A stretch of DNA of 62,021 nucleotides from Paracoccaceae bacterium (GCA_013373445.1 JABXHV010000031.1:1-62021), one strand, 5' to 3'. Positions 17,159 through 26,305 are shown, counted from the first letter of the stretch. Notes: generated by a model not told the origin, from the sequence alone. Translations and numbers: made by a program.

Positions 17159-18112
17159 ATGCGAGCGAAAGCTGAAACCAATTTCAGGCCTGTACTGGAA
17201 GGCGCAATCCTGTTCGGCGGAATTTTCTTGCTCGATTGGTTGATACCTTCAAGCCACTTGTTGAGCGCGTCGCCTCACCCATTCTGGTTACCAGTGCTTT
17301 TGCTAAGCGTCCAATACGGGTTGTTCAGCGGTGTCGTTTCCTGCTTTGCAGCAATTATATTGCTGCAAGTCGCCTCTCCATTCGTCCAACAGATGAACGA
17401 AGACTATTTTTCCTATGGTCTGCGCATCTGGACAGAACCGGTCCTTTGGCTTTTGAGTGCGTTGATGATCGGCGCAGCAAGATCGCGCCAGATCGCAGCA
17501 ACGAAAAACGACCATGAAAAACTGCGGCAGTTTGAGCGGGAGAGAAAAACGCTTGTAGAGCACAACCAGTCCCTTGAGGCCGCCATCGACAAGTTCCAAC
17601 GAGAATTCGTCACTTCCGATAACACTGGCGACAACTCGGTACTCGCGCAGCTCGAACAGTTGAGGGCGCTTCCCAGCGACCTCGATGTTGAAGCTTTCCA
17701 GCAAACGATCCATGCACTTATCGGCCCTTGCCACGTCACGCTGATCACTGGAGACAAGTCGGTCTTCGCAGCCCCCCCTGAGGTCGATACATTACGCACC
17801 GCGAAAGGCGATCACCAGGGGAGTGCCGAAACGACACCGGATAGGTTGCGAGAACAGCTAATCGTCCTGAATGGTGGCCGCCAATCCCGGCAGCGCATCC
17901 GCCTTCCCTTGCGCGCGCCCTCGAATGGAAAGCTGCAAGGCATCCTGGTGCTCGAAGACCTGAAGAGAAAACCGAATGCACAGGATCAGATCCTACTGGA
18001 TCTGATTGCAACATCCCTTGGGAGCGCTCTTCTTGAGGAAAGCCAAAACACAGCCACATCAAACGCCACACCGGATCGACGGACTGCGGCAAACATCCTG
18101 AACTTTCCATAA
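17159..18112 (+). CDS. pelD: PelD-like membrane protein, truncated: GAF-like domain but no GGDEF
   Basis: Starting at the ATG at 17159 (a TTG four codons earlier is open) the product has 317 residues. Membrane helices lie near residues 13-30, 40-58, 60-75 and 86-104. A charged coiled coil (about 108-145) is followed by a GAF-like domain (about 155-292). The frame then ends after a short tail, DRRTAANILNFP. Pseudomonas PelD is about 455 residues and carries a degenerate GGDEF domain after the GAF, whose I-site binds cyclic di-GMP and switches on Pel synthesis. That domain is wholly absent here, and only 65 bases separate the stop from pelE, so no remnant can exist. Identity rests on architecture and on pelEFG following directly. 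Confidence 0.85.
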   Translation: MRAKAETNFRPVLEGAILFGGIFLLDWLIPSSHLLSASPHPFWLPVLLLSVQYGLFSGVVSCFAAIILLQVASPFVQQMNEDYFSYGLRIWTEPVLWLLSALMIGAARSRQIAATKNDHEKLRQFERERKTLVEHNQSLEAAIDKFQREFVTSDNTGDNSVLAQLEQLRALPSDLDVEAFQQTIHALIGPCHVTLITGDKSVFAAPPEVDTLRTAKGDHQGSAETTPDRLREQLIVLNGGRQSRQRIRLPLRAPSNGKLQGILVLEDLKRKPNAQDQILLDLIATSLGSALLEESQNTATSNATPDRRTAANILNFP

Positions 18113-18177
18113 TCGCCATCTGTAGATGGCAAAAAACGAGCTGACATACCCGTTGGAAGGATCCAAAGGCACCAGCA

Positions 18178-19176
18178 ATGTCAAACTGCACTGACACAAG
18201 CACATCAGCTGAAGGCACCGAGACCTCTCTCGCAAAAACGGCTGCGATAGGCTCCATTGTCCTGCTTTGGTGCGCGCTCGAGCTGACCATTTGGGGAATA
18301 GGCTATGCCGCCGAGTGGCCCGTGATTGATCTGCTGATCAATCACGGCATCGTCTGCCTCGCTTTCATCGCGATCTGGTTCATTCTTCAGCAACACACTG
18401 CAAGTGCCAGGACTGGGCGCTTCGACGCAATTTCAGCATTGCTGCTGATCTCATTTGGTCCAATAGGTGCACTTGGGGTCTTTTTCCTTGCTCTCAAGCT
18501 TTGGCTTTACGGACATTCTTCACCCAACCCCGCCTCATGGTACAAGCAGCTTGAGATCGCACCGGACCAAGACAGGGCTTCAGAGCTGTTCCAATCGATC
18601 ATCAATGGGCGAGAACGGGTTCAGACCGATCCCAAGCTGAAAAAGTTCTCCCAAATCATGCGTGATGGAACGGTCGACGAGAAACAAAGGCTACTCGGCG
18701 TCATCGCACTGAAGTATCATCCAAGTTTCTATCCCTTTCTCTCAGCAGCCCTGAACGATCCGGAAGGATCTGTTCGCGTGCAAGCCGCAGCAGTGACCAC
18801 AAAGCTCCGTGCGGATCGCAAGATGCAGATGGAGCAGCTGCTAAGTGAACCAACCAAACTCGGAAAAAAAGATGCTAGGAAACAGATTGCGGACTTGCAT
18901 GAGCTTGCAGCATCAAAACTGCTGTCGCATGACCAGATAGCAAGAATCGACATAGCGATTCAGAATATCTGGCGACAAGTTTCTGAAGAAAAAATCGTCG
19001 GTCAAGACGCTGAACTAGAACGCATTGTGAACGAAAGCGTTGAACGGTCCAGACGAACGGGCTTCGAGCCTGGGCAGATACAAAACCGTTCCGATACGCT
19101 GCATGAAGAAACACCCAGAGCCAAGCGTTCGAATTCTGGCACCGTCTCAATGGAGCATCACAATGTTCCCTTTTAA
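18178..19176 (+). CDS. pelE: PelE-like inner-membrane protein with helical repeats
   Basis: The 332-residue protein has membrane helices near residues 22-42, 52-70 and 84-104. A cytoplasmic alpha-helical part includes a HEAT/TPR-like unit (YPFLSAALNDPEGSVRVQAA, about 182-201). Its length matches Pseudomonas PelE (about 330), which bridges PelD and the glycosyltransferase PelF at the inner membrane. It sits between pelD and pelF, with its 3' end overlapping the pelF start by 14 bases. No enzyme motif is present. Identity depends strongly on gene order. Confidence 0.85.
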   Translation: MSNCTDTSTSAEGTETSLAKTAAIGSIVLLWCALELTIWGIGYAAEWPVIDLLINHGIVCLAFIAIWFILQQHTASARTGRFDAISALLLISFGPIGALGVFFLALKLWLYGHSSPNPASWYKQLEIAPDQDRASELFQSIINGRERVQTDPKLKKFSQIMRDGTVDEKQRLLGVIALKYHPSFYPFLSAALNDPEGSVRVQAAAVTTKLRADRKMQMEQLLSEPTKLGKKDARKQIADLHELAASKLLSHDQIARIDIAIQNIWRQVSEEKIVGQDAELERIVNESVERSRRTGFEPGQIQNRSDTLHEETPRAKRSNSGTVSMEHHNVPF

Positions 19177-20812
19177 GAAGGCGCCGGGTGGTTATGGCCG
19201 CTGGAAAAACCAAAAAGAAAAACTGGTAAGCGCAAACGACTCCGCACAATCCGAGGACACGAACCGCCGAGCAGACTGGCATGCCATCACCGATCAGCAA
19301 GACGTCGCAGATGTATGCCTCATCGTTGAAGGCTGTTACCCCTTCGTTCGCGGCGGTGTTTCCTCGTGGCTTGACTGGCTTATTCGGAGCCAACCGGAAT
19401 TAAGTTTCTCGGTTGTCGCCATCTTCCCGGATGCCGCTAGCAGGGACTGCCACTATGATGTACCTCAGAACCTGATTTCATTCCAGCAAATTGGGCTGAT
19501 CGACGCTGGTGGCGAGTGCGACTTCGGTTCTGATATGAAAGCAAAAAGCGCACTTTTGGCAGAGAAGCTGCATGGTCTTTTCGACGCTGGAGATCTGACT
19601 GATTTTTCAGAAATCGATGCCCTGATCAATGATCCGCACCTCAATCTTCCAACCAAGGGTCTAATGAACAGTCCCTTTGTATGGCACGTGATCTGCCGAC
19701 TTTATGAGCTAAAAATGCCTCAGGCTTCTTTCATTGATTTCTACTGGGGAGCAAGATCACTGCTCGGTGGCATGTTCCAGATCATGCGCAGCAAAATTCC
19801 AGAAGCACGGCTCTATCACACCATTTCAACCGGCTACGCCGGGCTGCTCGCCGCAAAGGCAAAGACATTAACGGGCAAACCAACCGTCATTTCCGAACAC
19901 GGCATCTATACGAACGAACGGCGTATCGAGATCCTGATGGCTGACTGGATCGCCGACACTGTCAATAAGGGCTACTCCATTGAAGATGACCGTTATGATC
20001 TGCGCGATCTCTGGCTAAGGGCATTCGAGGCACATGCACGTATCTGCTACGAAGCCTGTGATGAAATCACGACTCTCTTCAGAGGCAACCAGTCGCTCCA
20101 ACGACAGTTTGGGGCCCAGGAAGGGCGTCTGCAGGTAATCGCGAACGGCATCGCACTCGAGACCTTTAACAAACTCCCGAGAAAAGGCGGCGGAGTCCCG
20201 GCCTTCGCGATGGTTGGCCGTGTAGTGCCGATCAAGGACATCAAAACCTTCCTGCAAGCAGCGGCCCTGGTCAAACAGAGGATAGGCAACATCGCCGTCT
20301 ACATCATGGGTCCGACGGATGAGGACCCAAGCTATTTCAAAGAATGCGAGAAGCTTGTTGAGGAACTCGGCTTGAGCGACTGCCTGACGTTTACGGGCAA
20401 TGTCAAACTCGTTGACTATTTTCCGAAGATCGACCTGATCGTGCTTTCCAGCCTCAGCGAAGCGCAACCACTTGTCCTACTGGAAGCAGGTGCGGCCGGC
20501 ATCCCATGCGTGGCAACGGATGTCGGCAGTTGCCGCGAAATTATTGAAGGCGACCAAGAAGAGATCCCCTCCTTTGGACCGGGCGGCATAGTTACCGCAC
20601 TTGTCGACGCAGAAGCGCAGGCCAACGCAATCTGCAAGATACTGCAGGATGCTCCTGTGAGAAATGCCATGTCAGACGCAGCACGCAAGCGCATCAACAG
20701 CTTCTACAAGTCGCAACAGTCTGCGGACAAATACGCGGCTCTTTACGCGGCCCATGGCATCGGCGCACAAAGAAGCACACCGCATCTTCACCTCATGGAT
20801 AAAGAGGCCTAG
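19163..20812 (+). CDS. pelF: PelF, GT4-family polysaccharide synthase glycosyltransferase
   Basis: The start is set at the ATG at 19163, preceded by GGAG eight bases upstream; an open extension to 19040 lies inside pelE and is unlikely. The 549-residue cytosolic protein has the PelF hallmark CLIVEGCYPFVRGGVSSW near residue 52. The GT-B C-terminal half contains VGRVVPIKDIKTFLQAA and the GT4 donor-site segment SSLSEAQPLVLLEAGAAGIP with its paired glutamates. PelF polymerises the Pel chain from a UDP-sugar (UDP-GalNAc/GlcNAc in Pseudomonas). Together with pelD, pelE and pelG it forms the synthase complex. This is one of the safest calls in the locus. Confidence 0.96.
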   Translation: MFPFKKAPGGYGRWKNQKEKLVSANDSAQSEDTNRRADWHAITDQQDVADVCLIVEGCYPFVRGGVSSWLDWLIRSQPELSFSVVAIFPDAASRDCHYDVPQNLISFQQIGLIDAGGECDFGSDMKAKSALLAEKLHGLFDAGDLTDFSEIDALINDPHLNLPTKGLMNSPFVWHVICRLYELKMPQASFIDFYWGARSLLGGMFQIMRSKIPEARLYHTISTGYAGLLAAKAKTLTGKPTVISEHGIYTNERRIEILMADWIADTVNKGYSIEDDRYDLRDLWLRAFEAHARICYEACDEITTLFRGNQSLQRQFGAQEGRLQVIANGIALETFNKLPRKGGGVPAFAMVGRVVPIKDIKTFLQAAALVKQRIGNIAVYIMGPTDEDPSYFKECEKLVEELGLSDCLTFTGNVKLVDYFPKIDLIVLSSLSEAQPLVLLEAGAAGIPCVATDVGSCREIIEGDQEEIPSFGPGGIVTALVDAEAQANAICKILQDAPVRNAMSDAARKRINSFYKSQQSADKYAALYAAHGIGAQRSTPHLHLMDKEA

Positions 20813-22228
20813 ATGGCGGGTATAGGCTTTGAACTGCAAAAACTGACCCGTCGTCCGGGACTGTTCTCCGGTCTGTCGGCCTATGGGCATGCAGCGATGA
20901 TTGTCGCCGGTCCCTGGATATTTACAATCCTCGCGATCGCCCTGATCTCGCTTGTCACCCAGTTCAAGCTAAGTCTGGTTGAGCTGGCGGATTTCAGAGT
21001 GGCGCTCATCTATGCATTCGCCTTGTCGCTTTTCTCGACAGCACCGATTGTGATCATCGCGACCAGAATGGTCTCGGATCTTATCCATTTGAAGACCTTT
21101 GAAGGCGTCACATCCGTACTCTTCTCCGCGCTTGGGGTTGGAATGCCACTCAATGCTGCAATCGCCTATCTGGTGCTCGCCCACGGATTTGATCTGTCTC
21201 CTGGCTTCCTCGCGGCAACCATTTTCAGCAGTTGCGTCATCGCGATGATTTGGATTGTTCTGGCATTCTGTGGGGCCATTCGCGACTATCTTGCCATAAC
21301 AATGGGTTTCCTTTTCGGACTTGGAGGATCGATCACGTTTGCGATCGTCGCAGTCCGGAATGACTTCGCCGCTGCCGGTCTTGTTTGGGCCTTCACCTTA
21401 GGTCTCTGCATCACTCTATTTTTGCTGCTCGTACGCGTCCTTCAAGCTTTTCCGCACCCGATATTGCGACCAATCAGAGCATTTGGAACTTTCGGAAAGG
21501 CGGCGCGTCAACACTGGGTCCTGGGACTGGGGGCCATGACTTCCATTCTGGCAATATGGGCCGACAAACTTGTGATGTGGTTTAGTCCATATGGAGAAAC
21601 ATTGCCCGTAGGCCTCGTTCACGCACCGCTTTATGACAGCGCAATGTTTGTTGCCTATCTGACAATCATTCCCTCACTGGCTGCATTCATTCTGCACCTG
21701 GAGACAAATTTCTTTCTGCATTTTCAGACATTCACCGACAAGCTGCGCAAACACGCAACGCTGCGGGAGCTCAACGAGCTGGCGGCACGCCTATCCCTCA
21801 ACACGCATAAGGCACTTTGGTCGATCTTGATGATCCAGGCACTTTTGTGCCTGATCGCAGTCCTGATGGCACCGTTAATCATCGAGGTACTTGGCATGAA
21901 GTTTCGCCAGATCGGCATACTGCGGCTGGGCATCGTCGGAGCGCTCTTTCAATTCCTGTTTCTGGCAGCCTCATCAATGCTGCTCTTCTTGAACCAAAGC
22001 CGACTCTATTTCTGGCTGCAGTTGGGTTTCCTTGTTCTGACAGCCAGTTTCACCATCATCACCCAGATACTGGGACAACAGTTTCTCGGGTATGGCTACT
22101 GCCTTGCGAGCGCTCTGTCGGGCCTGACTGCAGTTCTCGTTCTCGAGCGAAAGCTCCAAAATCTACCCTATGTCATATTTTCTTTGGCAGCGACCAGAAG
22201 CCATGAAAACGACTGGATGAAAACATGA
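20813..22228 (+). CDS. pelG: PelG, multi-pass inner-membrane transporter of the Pel synthase
   Basis: The ATG follows the pelF stop with no gap. The 471-residue protein opens MAGIGFELQKLTRRPGLFSG, the typical PelG N-terminus, and has about twelve hydrophobic helices in a MATE/MOP-type fold. Length fits Pseudomonas PelG (about 456). PelG carries the polymer made by PelF across the inner membrane. Its stop overlaps the start of the GH114 gene (22225-22228), so the hydrolase is part of the same operon. Confidence 0.96.
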   Translation: MAGIGFELQKLTRRPGLFSGLSAYGHAAMIVAGPWIFTILAIALISLVTQFKLSLVELADFRVALIYAFALSLFSTAPIVIIATRMVSDLIHLKTFEGVTSVLFSALGVGMPLNAAIAYLVLAHGFDLSPGFLAATIFSSCVIAMIWIVLAFCGAIRDYLAITMGFLFGLGGSITFAIVAVRNDFAAAGLVWAFTLGLCITLFLLLVRVLQAFPHPILRPIRAFGTFGKAARQHWVLGLGAMTSILAIWADKLVMWFSPYGETLPVGLVHAPLYDSAMFVAYLTIIPSLAAFILHLETNFFLHFQTFTDKLRKHATLRELNELAARLSLNTHKALWSILMIQALLCLIAVLMAPLIIEVLGMKFRQIGILRLGIVGALFQFLFLAASSMLLFLNQSRLYFWLQLGFLVLTASFTIITQILGQQFLGYGYCLASALSGLTAVLVLERKLQNLPYVIFSLAATRSHENDWMKT

Positions 22229-23130
22229 CACGCAGCAGCGTTCGAACAATCAGCCTTGGTGTTATCGGACTGATCCTCACATCGATCTGCAGCGTCGAAG
22301 CGGGCAGCCCTTCGCGCCCTGATCTGTCAAAGGTAGAGCGCTGGGGCTATCAGTTGCAAAGCGCCGACTTCGATCAGATAGCAAAGAGCGATCTCGACCT
22401 CATGGTCATAGATGCATCACGCGATGGAACAGCGACTGGCGCCTATACGAAGGAAGAGATTAGCCGCCTAAAGATCAAACCCGACGGAAGTCGCAGGCTC
22501 GCAATTTCATACTTTTCAATCGGAGAAGCCGAAGACTACCGCGGCTACTGGCAACCGGAATGGACCCAACACGCACCCGATTGGCTCGGTAAGGAAAACC
22601 CGTCATGGCCGGGAAATTATCCAGTCAAATTTTGGCACAGGGAATGGCAGGAAATCATTCTCAGACAATTGGACAAAATCATTGAGGCAGGGTTTGACGG
22701 CATCTACCTTGATCGTGTCGACGTTTACTGGGAACACCGTGACCATCCCGGCGCAGCCGACAAAATGATCGCCTTCGTGAAACGGCTCGCTGATCACGCC
22801 AGAAGCGTAAACCCCTCGTTTATCGTCATTGCGCAAAACGCTGAAGCCTTGCTCGAGAACGACGCCTATGCCGATCTGATCGACGGCGAGGGTAAGGAGG
22901 ACCTGATCTTCGGCGTCGACGGTGATGGCGTTCCAAACAGCGAAGAAGAGCTCTACTGGAGCAAAAAATACTTGCGTGCAGGCTACAGCAAAGGTGTCCC
23001 GGTATTCGTGATTGAATATTTGGCGGACAAGCAAAAGCGGAAACAGGCCGCAAAAGAGATACGGACCCTCGGCTTCCTGCCGATCTTTTCGCGGCGCGCC
23101 TTGGACGTCTTGTCCCAGACATCACCGTAA
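22225..23130 (+). CDS. Secreted GH114 (endo-alpha-1,4-polygalactosaminidase-like) hydrolase, the missing PelA domain
   Basis: A Sec signal peptide (about residues 1-26, no lipobox) precedes one GH114-type TIM barrel. Family motifs are WGYQLQSADFDQI, LMVIDASRDG, AISYFSIGEAEDYRGYW, NPSWPGNYPVKFW and GFDGIYLDRVDVYW. The acidic residues in GEAED and YLDRVD are the expected active-site region. GH114 enzymes cleave alpha-1,4-linked galactosaminoglycans. In Pseudomonas the same fold is the N-terminal domain of PelA, where it trims Pel polymer and helps biofilm dispersal. Here it is a free-standing 301-residue protein at the end of the pelDEFG arm, which complements the deacetylase-only PelA encoded on the other arm. 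Confidence 0.92.
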   Translation: MTRSSVRTISLGVIGLILTSICSVEAGSPSRPDLSKVERWGYQLQSADFDQIAKSDLDLMVIDASRDGTATGAYTKEEISRLKIKPDGSRRLAISYFSIGEAEDYRGYWQPEWTQHAPDWLGKENPSWPGNYPVKFWHREWQEIILRQLDKIIEAGFDGIYLDRVDVYWEHRDHPGAADKMIAFVKRLADHARSVNPSFIVIAQNAEALLENDAYADLIDGEGKEDLIFGVDGDGVPNSEEELYWSKKYLRAGYSKGVPVFVIEYLADKQKRKQAAKEIRTLGFLPIFSRRALDVLSQTSP

Positions 23131-23172
23131 CGTTTACAGACCCCAGAGTAGCCCGTGCCAGCGTCTTCAGAC

Positions 23173-23190
23173 AGGGCTCTAAAGAGCCCT
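23173..23190 (+). terminator. Hairpin downstream of the rightward pel operon
   Basis: AGGGCTC and GAGCCCT pair perfectly around a four-base loop, 43 bases after the GH114 stop. No T-run follows, so termination would be imperfect or factor-assisted. Confidence 0.5.
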
Positions 23191-23265
23191 CGCCTCACCA
23201 AAACAATGTCCAGGTTCTGAGCCGTCAACGGACCTTTCGTCATTCAAGATTCCGCTATAAATATC

Positions 23266-23296
23266 TTGACTTCTGGTCTATACCCGAAATTATGAT
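23266..23296 (+). promoter_or_regulatory. Promoter with embedded operator for the arabinoside ABC ATPase
   Basis: TTGACT (23266-23271) and TATGAT (23291-23296) form a candidate sigma-70 promoter with a longish 19-base spacer. The spacer holds TTCTGGTCTATACCCGAA (23271-23288), a close relative of the palindrome upstream of the GH51 gene (29166-29183). A repressor bound here would block polymerase directly. Confidence 0.65.
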
Positions 23297-23317
23297 CAAA
23301 AGCTTTGGGAGGAGCAA

Positions 23318-24391
23318 ATGGCCGATATCAAACTGACAAATGTCTCGAAGAGTTTTGGCTCTGTAACGGTGATCGACCGCCTGTCACTCACCGTAGCATC
23401 AGGCGAATTTGTTGTGTTTCTAGGGCCATCAGGTTCCGGGAAGTCGACGCTTTTGCGGATGATCGCCGGCCTTGAAACCATCGACGAGGGCACGTTGGAG
23501 ATCGGCGGTGAGCGCTGTGAGAATGCAGCCCCGGGTCAACGCGGCGTCGCAATGGTCTTCCAGAACTATGCTCTTTACCCGCACATGAGTGTTCGCGAAA
23601 ACATGGCCTTTGGCCTGCGCAACATCTCCATGCCGGAAGACGAGATTGACAAGCGCGTTCAGGAAGCTGCCCGTGTGCTGGAAATGGAGCAACTTCTCCA
23701 AAGAAAACCCGCCCAGCTTTCCGGAGGTCAAAGACAGCGCGTCGCCATCGGCCGTGCCATCGTGAAGGAGCCGAAGGCCTTCCTCTTTGATGAGCCCTTG
23801 TCCAACCTCGATGCAGCCTTGCGGGTGCGCACGCGTGTAGAGCTCGCGCAACTCCACCAGCGTATCAAGTCGACTATGATCTATGTGACCCATGACCAGA
23901 CCGAAGCGATGACACTTGCGGACAGGATCGTGGTTCTGAATGACCGCAAGATCGAGCAGATCGGCACACCTATGGATGTTTACCTGCGCCCCGCGTCGCG
24001 CTTTGTGGCCGGTTTCGTGGGCAGTCCAGGCATGAACTTCCTGCGCGCAGACATTCACGGCGGAACCGATCAACGCGCCAAGCTTCCAAATGGAGCAGAG
24101 TTCGCGATCAATGTCGATGGACCTGGCGCGGGTGAATATGAATTGGGAATTCGACCCGAAGCAATCCGTATTTTGGGCGAGGATCAAGGCGTTACACTTG
24201 CAAAGGCTGGGGTCGTCGAACGCCTCGGCGAACGAACACTCGTTTACTGCACCCTGGAAGACGGAACAGAACTCATCGCGCAGGATGAGGGGCGTTCGGA
24301 CGTCCGCCCGGGAGATTCCATCGGATTGGACTTTGACACCTCGGCAATGCATCTCTTCGACACAAAAGGTCAAGCTTATCACACCGCTTGA
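23318..24391 (+). CDS. Sugar ABC importer ATPase (UgpC/MsmK type) for the arabinoside system
   Basis: The ATG follows GGGAGGAGCAA. The 357-residue protein has Walker A GPSGSGKST near residue 38, the signature [15 protein letters not shown], Walker [12 protein letters not shown] and the switch His in YVTHDQTEAMT. A C-terminal TOBE-like region follows, as in MalK-type carbohydrate ATPases. It is transcribed toward the permease genes at 24503-26226, which lack an ATPase of their own. It also shares an operator sequence with the GH51 gene, so it almost certainly energises that importer. Confidence 0.93.
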   Translation: MADIKLTNVSKSFGSVTVIDRLSLTVASGEFVVFLGPSGSGKSTLLRMIAGLETIDEGTLEIGGERCENAAPGQRGVAMVFQNYALYPHMSVRENMAFGLRNISMPEDEIDKRVQEAARVLEMEQLLQRKPAQLSGGQRQRVAIGRAIVKEPKAFLFDEPLSNLDAALRVRTRVELAQLHQRIKSTMIYVTHDQTEAMTLADRIVVLNDRKIEQIGTPMDVYLRPASRFVAGFVGSPGMNFLRADIHGGTDQRAKLPNGAEFAINVDGPGAGEYELGIRPEAIRILGEDQGVTLAKAGVVERLGERTLVYCTLEDGTELIAQDEGRSDVRPGDSIGLDFDTSAMHLFDTKGQAYHTA

Positions 24392-24429
24392 TGGGCTTCG
24401 AACAGCATCCAAACATCATCTCGGTCTTA

Positions 24430-24465
24430 AAAATGAGGCCCGCGTTTCATAGCGAAAAGCGGGCC
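24430..24465 (-). terminator. Intrinsic terminator of the leftward arabinoside operon
   Basis: On the minus strand GGCCCGC pairs with GCGGGCC across a 15-base loop and is followed by TCATTTTTAAG. It lies between the convergent ATPase and permease genes and fits termination of the leftward transcript. Confidence 0.75.
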
Positions 24466-24502
24466 GAGTTCAGTCCGGGAGGCGTTAGCCACAGTGCAGC
24501 TG

Positions 24503-25345
24503 CTAACCTTTGATGCCTGCTGAAAGAGTTATTGCTTGCGTAACACGGCGCTGAAAAATCAGGTAAGCGATCGCGACAGGAAGACCTGCGAGAACGGCAG
24601 CAGCCAACTCCCGTGCATAGTAGACACCAAAGGCATCCGACACCTGGGTGATCCCGACTGTAATGGTCATCATTTCAGTCCGCGTAACCGCCAGGAATGG
24701 CCATAGAAATGCGTTCCAAGACCAGATAAAGGTGACAATCGACAAGGCGGTCGTCACACCCCAATTCATCGGAATGTAAATCCGGGTGAGAATGCGCCAT
24801 TCAGATGCATTATCCATCGCAGCAGCTTCTCGGAAGTCCTTAGGCACACTGTCGAAAAACTGCTTGTAGACGATGATCACCACCGGATGAATGAGTTGCG
24901 GCAGGATGATCCCAGCCCAGGTATTCAACAAACCGAGCCTCGCAATCAATTCAAAATGGTTGATGATCAGCGTTTGCAAAGGCACCATGAAACTGCCCAG
25001 GATCAACCACCACAACGGCCGTCTTAAAGGGAAGTGCAGTTGTGAAATTGCATAGCCGCATAGCAGCGAAGACCCCACTGTCAGAACCGTAATTCCGAGC
25101 GCGGTCACGATTGAGTTGATATACCAAGCCCCAATCTGGGTTTTCGTCAACGCATCGACATAGTGCGAGAAAGTCAACGTATCAGGCCACAGCTCAATAT
25201 ATGGCCGAACCACCTCGTCCTCAGGTTTCAATGAAGAAATAATCCCCCAATACAAGGGGAAGGTCCACAAGATGGCGCACAGCACCGTGATGATGGTGAT
25301 GATCAAACCGACGACGTTCAAACGTTTAACAGTATCATGAGTCAT
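24503..25345 (-). CDS. Sugar ABC importer permease, MalG family
   Basis: A 280-residue protein with six predicted membrane helices and the EAA loop REAAAMDNASEWRILTRIYIP near residue 187, the site that contacts the ATPase. MalG-type subunits pair with a MalF-type subunit in carbohydrate importers. The start overlaps the MalF-like gene stop by four bases (25342-25345). It is the last gene of the leftward unit headed by the regulator and GH51 genes. Confidence 0.93.
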   Translation of the reverse strand: MTHDTVKRLNVVGLIITIITVLCAILWTFPLYWGIISSLKPEDEVVRPYIELWPDTLTFSHYVDALTKTQIGAWYINSIVTALGITVLTVGSSLLCGYAISQLHFPLRRPLWWLILGSFMVPLQTLIINHFELIARLGLLNTWAGIILPQLIHPVVIIVYKQFFDSVPKDFREAAAMDNASEWRILTRIYIPMNWGVTTALSIVTFIWSWNAFLWPFLAVTRTEMMTITVGITQVSDAFGVYYARELAAAVLAGLPVAIAYLIFQRRVTQAITLSAGIKG

Positions 25346-26226
25346 CGATCCCGGCTCCCGGACAAGCGCGCCAATTGGAAATTGAGAACGGACACAATAA
25401 TCACGAGAAGGAACAGGACGACTGCAACGGCGGCAGCCCTCCCCCCCTGATTTGACTGAAATGCACGTTGGAAGACGTACAAGACCAACACGAGATTGTC
25501 ATTCATCCGTCCACCTGTCGAAAACAGGTAGACTTGGTCAAAGATCTTCAGCTGCAAGATGAGCTGAATGGTCATGACGAGCGCCGTGATTGGATTCAAA
25601 AGCGGCCATGTGATGCGCCGAAAAACCTGCCACCGGCTCGTATTGTCCAGCGAAGCGGCCTCATAAATCTCGACCGGTATCGCCCTGAGGCCCGCCAGGA
25701 ACAGGAGGATTGAAAATCCGCATGTCCACCAGACAGTGATCAATGCCACCGCCGGCATGAACCAGGCAGATGACTTGAACACAGGCACCCGGTCGATGCC
25801 CAGCAGATCAAAAACATGCATCGCAACGCCGAACTGGAAATTCAATGTCCAGTCCCAGATCGTGAAGACCACCGAGACCGGCAAGATGTAAGGCAAGAAA
25901 AACAGCGCCAGAACGAAAGCCTGCAATCGGCCCTTCAGGCGATTGATGCCCAGTGAAATCGCCATCGCGATAAACGTACCTGGTACAACGGACAGGGCGA
26001 CAAAATAGAATGTGTTCCAAAGAGCAGTATCAAAACGCCGGTCCCGTAGCAGGCGCGTATAGTTATCAAAACCGACATATTCACCGTCGCCAATCAAAGG
26101 AGCATCGGTAAAGCTCAAGATGAACATCTTGATTGTCGGGTATATGAAAACCAAACCATAGATCGCGACAAAGGGCGCTACCAATGTAAGCGCAATCAAG
26201 GCCTCATGACGCCGGTTCTTGAGCAT
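25342..26226 (-). CDS. Sugar ABC importer permease, MalF family
   Basis: This 294-residue protein has six predicted helices and the EAA motif YEAASLDNTSRWQVFRRITW near residue 205. It pairs with the MalG-like protein encoded downstream. It is separated from the binding-protein gene by 79 bases that contain a 10-pair hairpin. Confidence 0.93.
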   Translation of the reverse strand: MLKNRRHEALIALTLVAPFVAIYGLVFIYPTIKMFILSFTDAPLIGDGEYVGFDNYTRLLRDRRFDTALWNTFYFVALSVVPGTFIAMAISLGINRLKGRLQAFVLALFFLPYILPVSVVFTIWDWTLNFQFGVAMHVFDLLGIDRVPVFKSSAWFMPAVALITVWWTCGFSILLFLAGLRAIPVEIYEAASLDNTSRWQVFRRITWPLLNPITALVMTIQLILQLKIFDQVYLFSTGGRMNDNLVLVLYVFQRAFQSNQGGRAAAVAVVLFLLVIIVSVLNFQLARLSGSRDR

Positions 26227-26253
26227 TGAGAAGTCCTAGCTTTGCCTGAAAAC

Positions 26254-26289
26254 ACTGACCGGGAGCCCTCACTTAGGTCCCCGGTCAGT
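26254..26289 (-). other. Hairpin between binding-protein and permease genes
   Basis: ACTGACCGGG (26254-26263) pairs perfectly with CCCGGTCAGT (26280-26289). There is no T-run. Such hairpins usually protect the 3' end of the abundant binding-protein message or cause partial termination before the permeases. Confidence 0.7.
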
Positions 26290-26305
26290 CATTGTCTCAA
26301 GACAA

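Noticed and set aside
19040-19162. Longer pelF beginning inside pelE
   Set aside because: The extra 41 residues overlap pelE in another frame, while the ATG at 19163 has a good GGAG.
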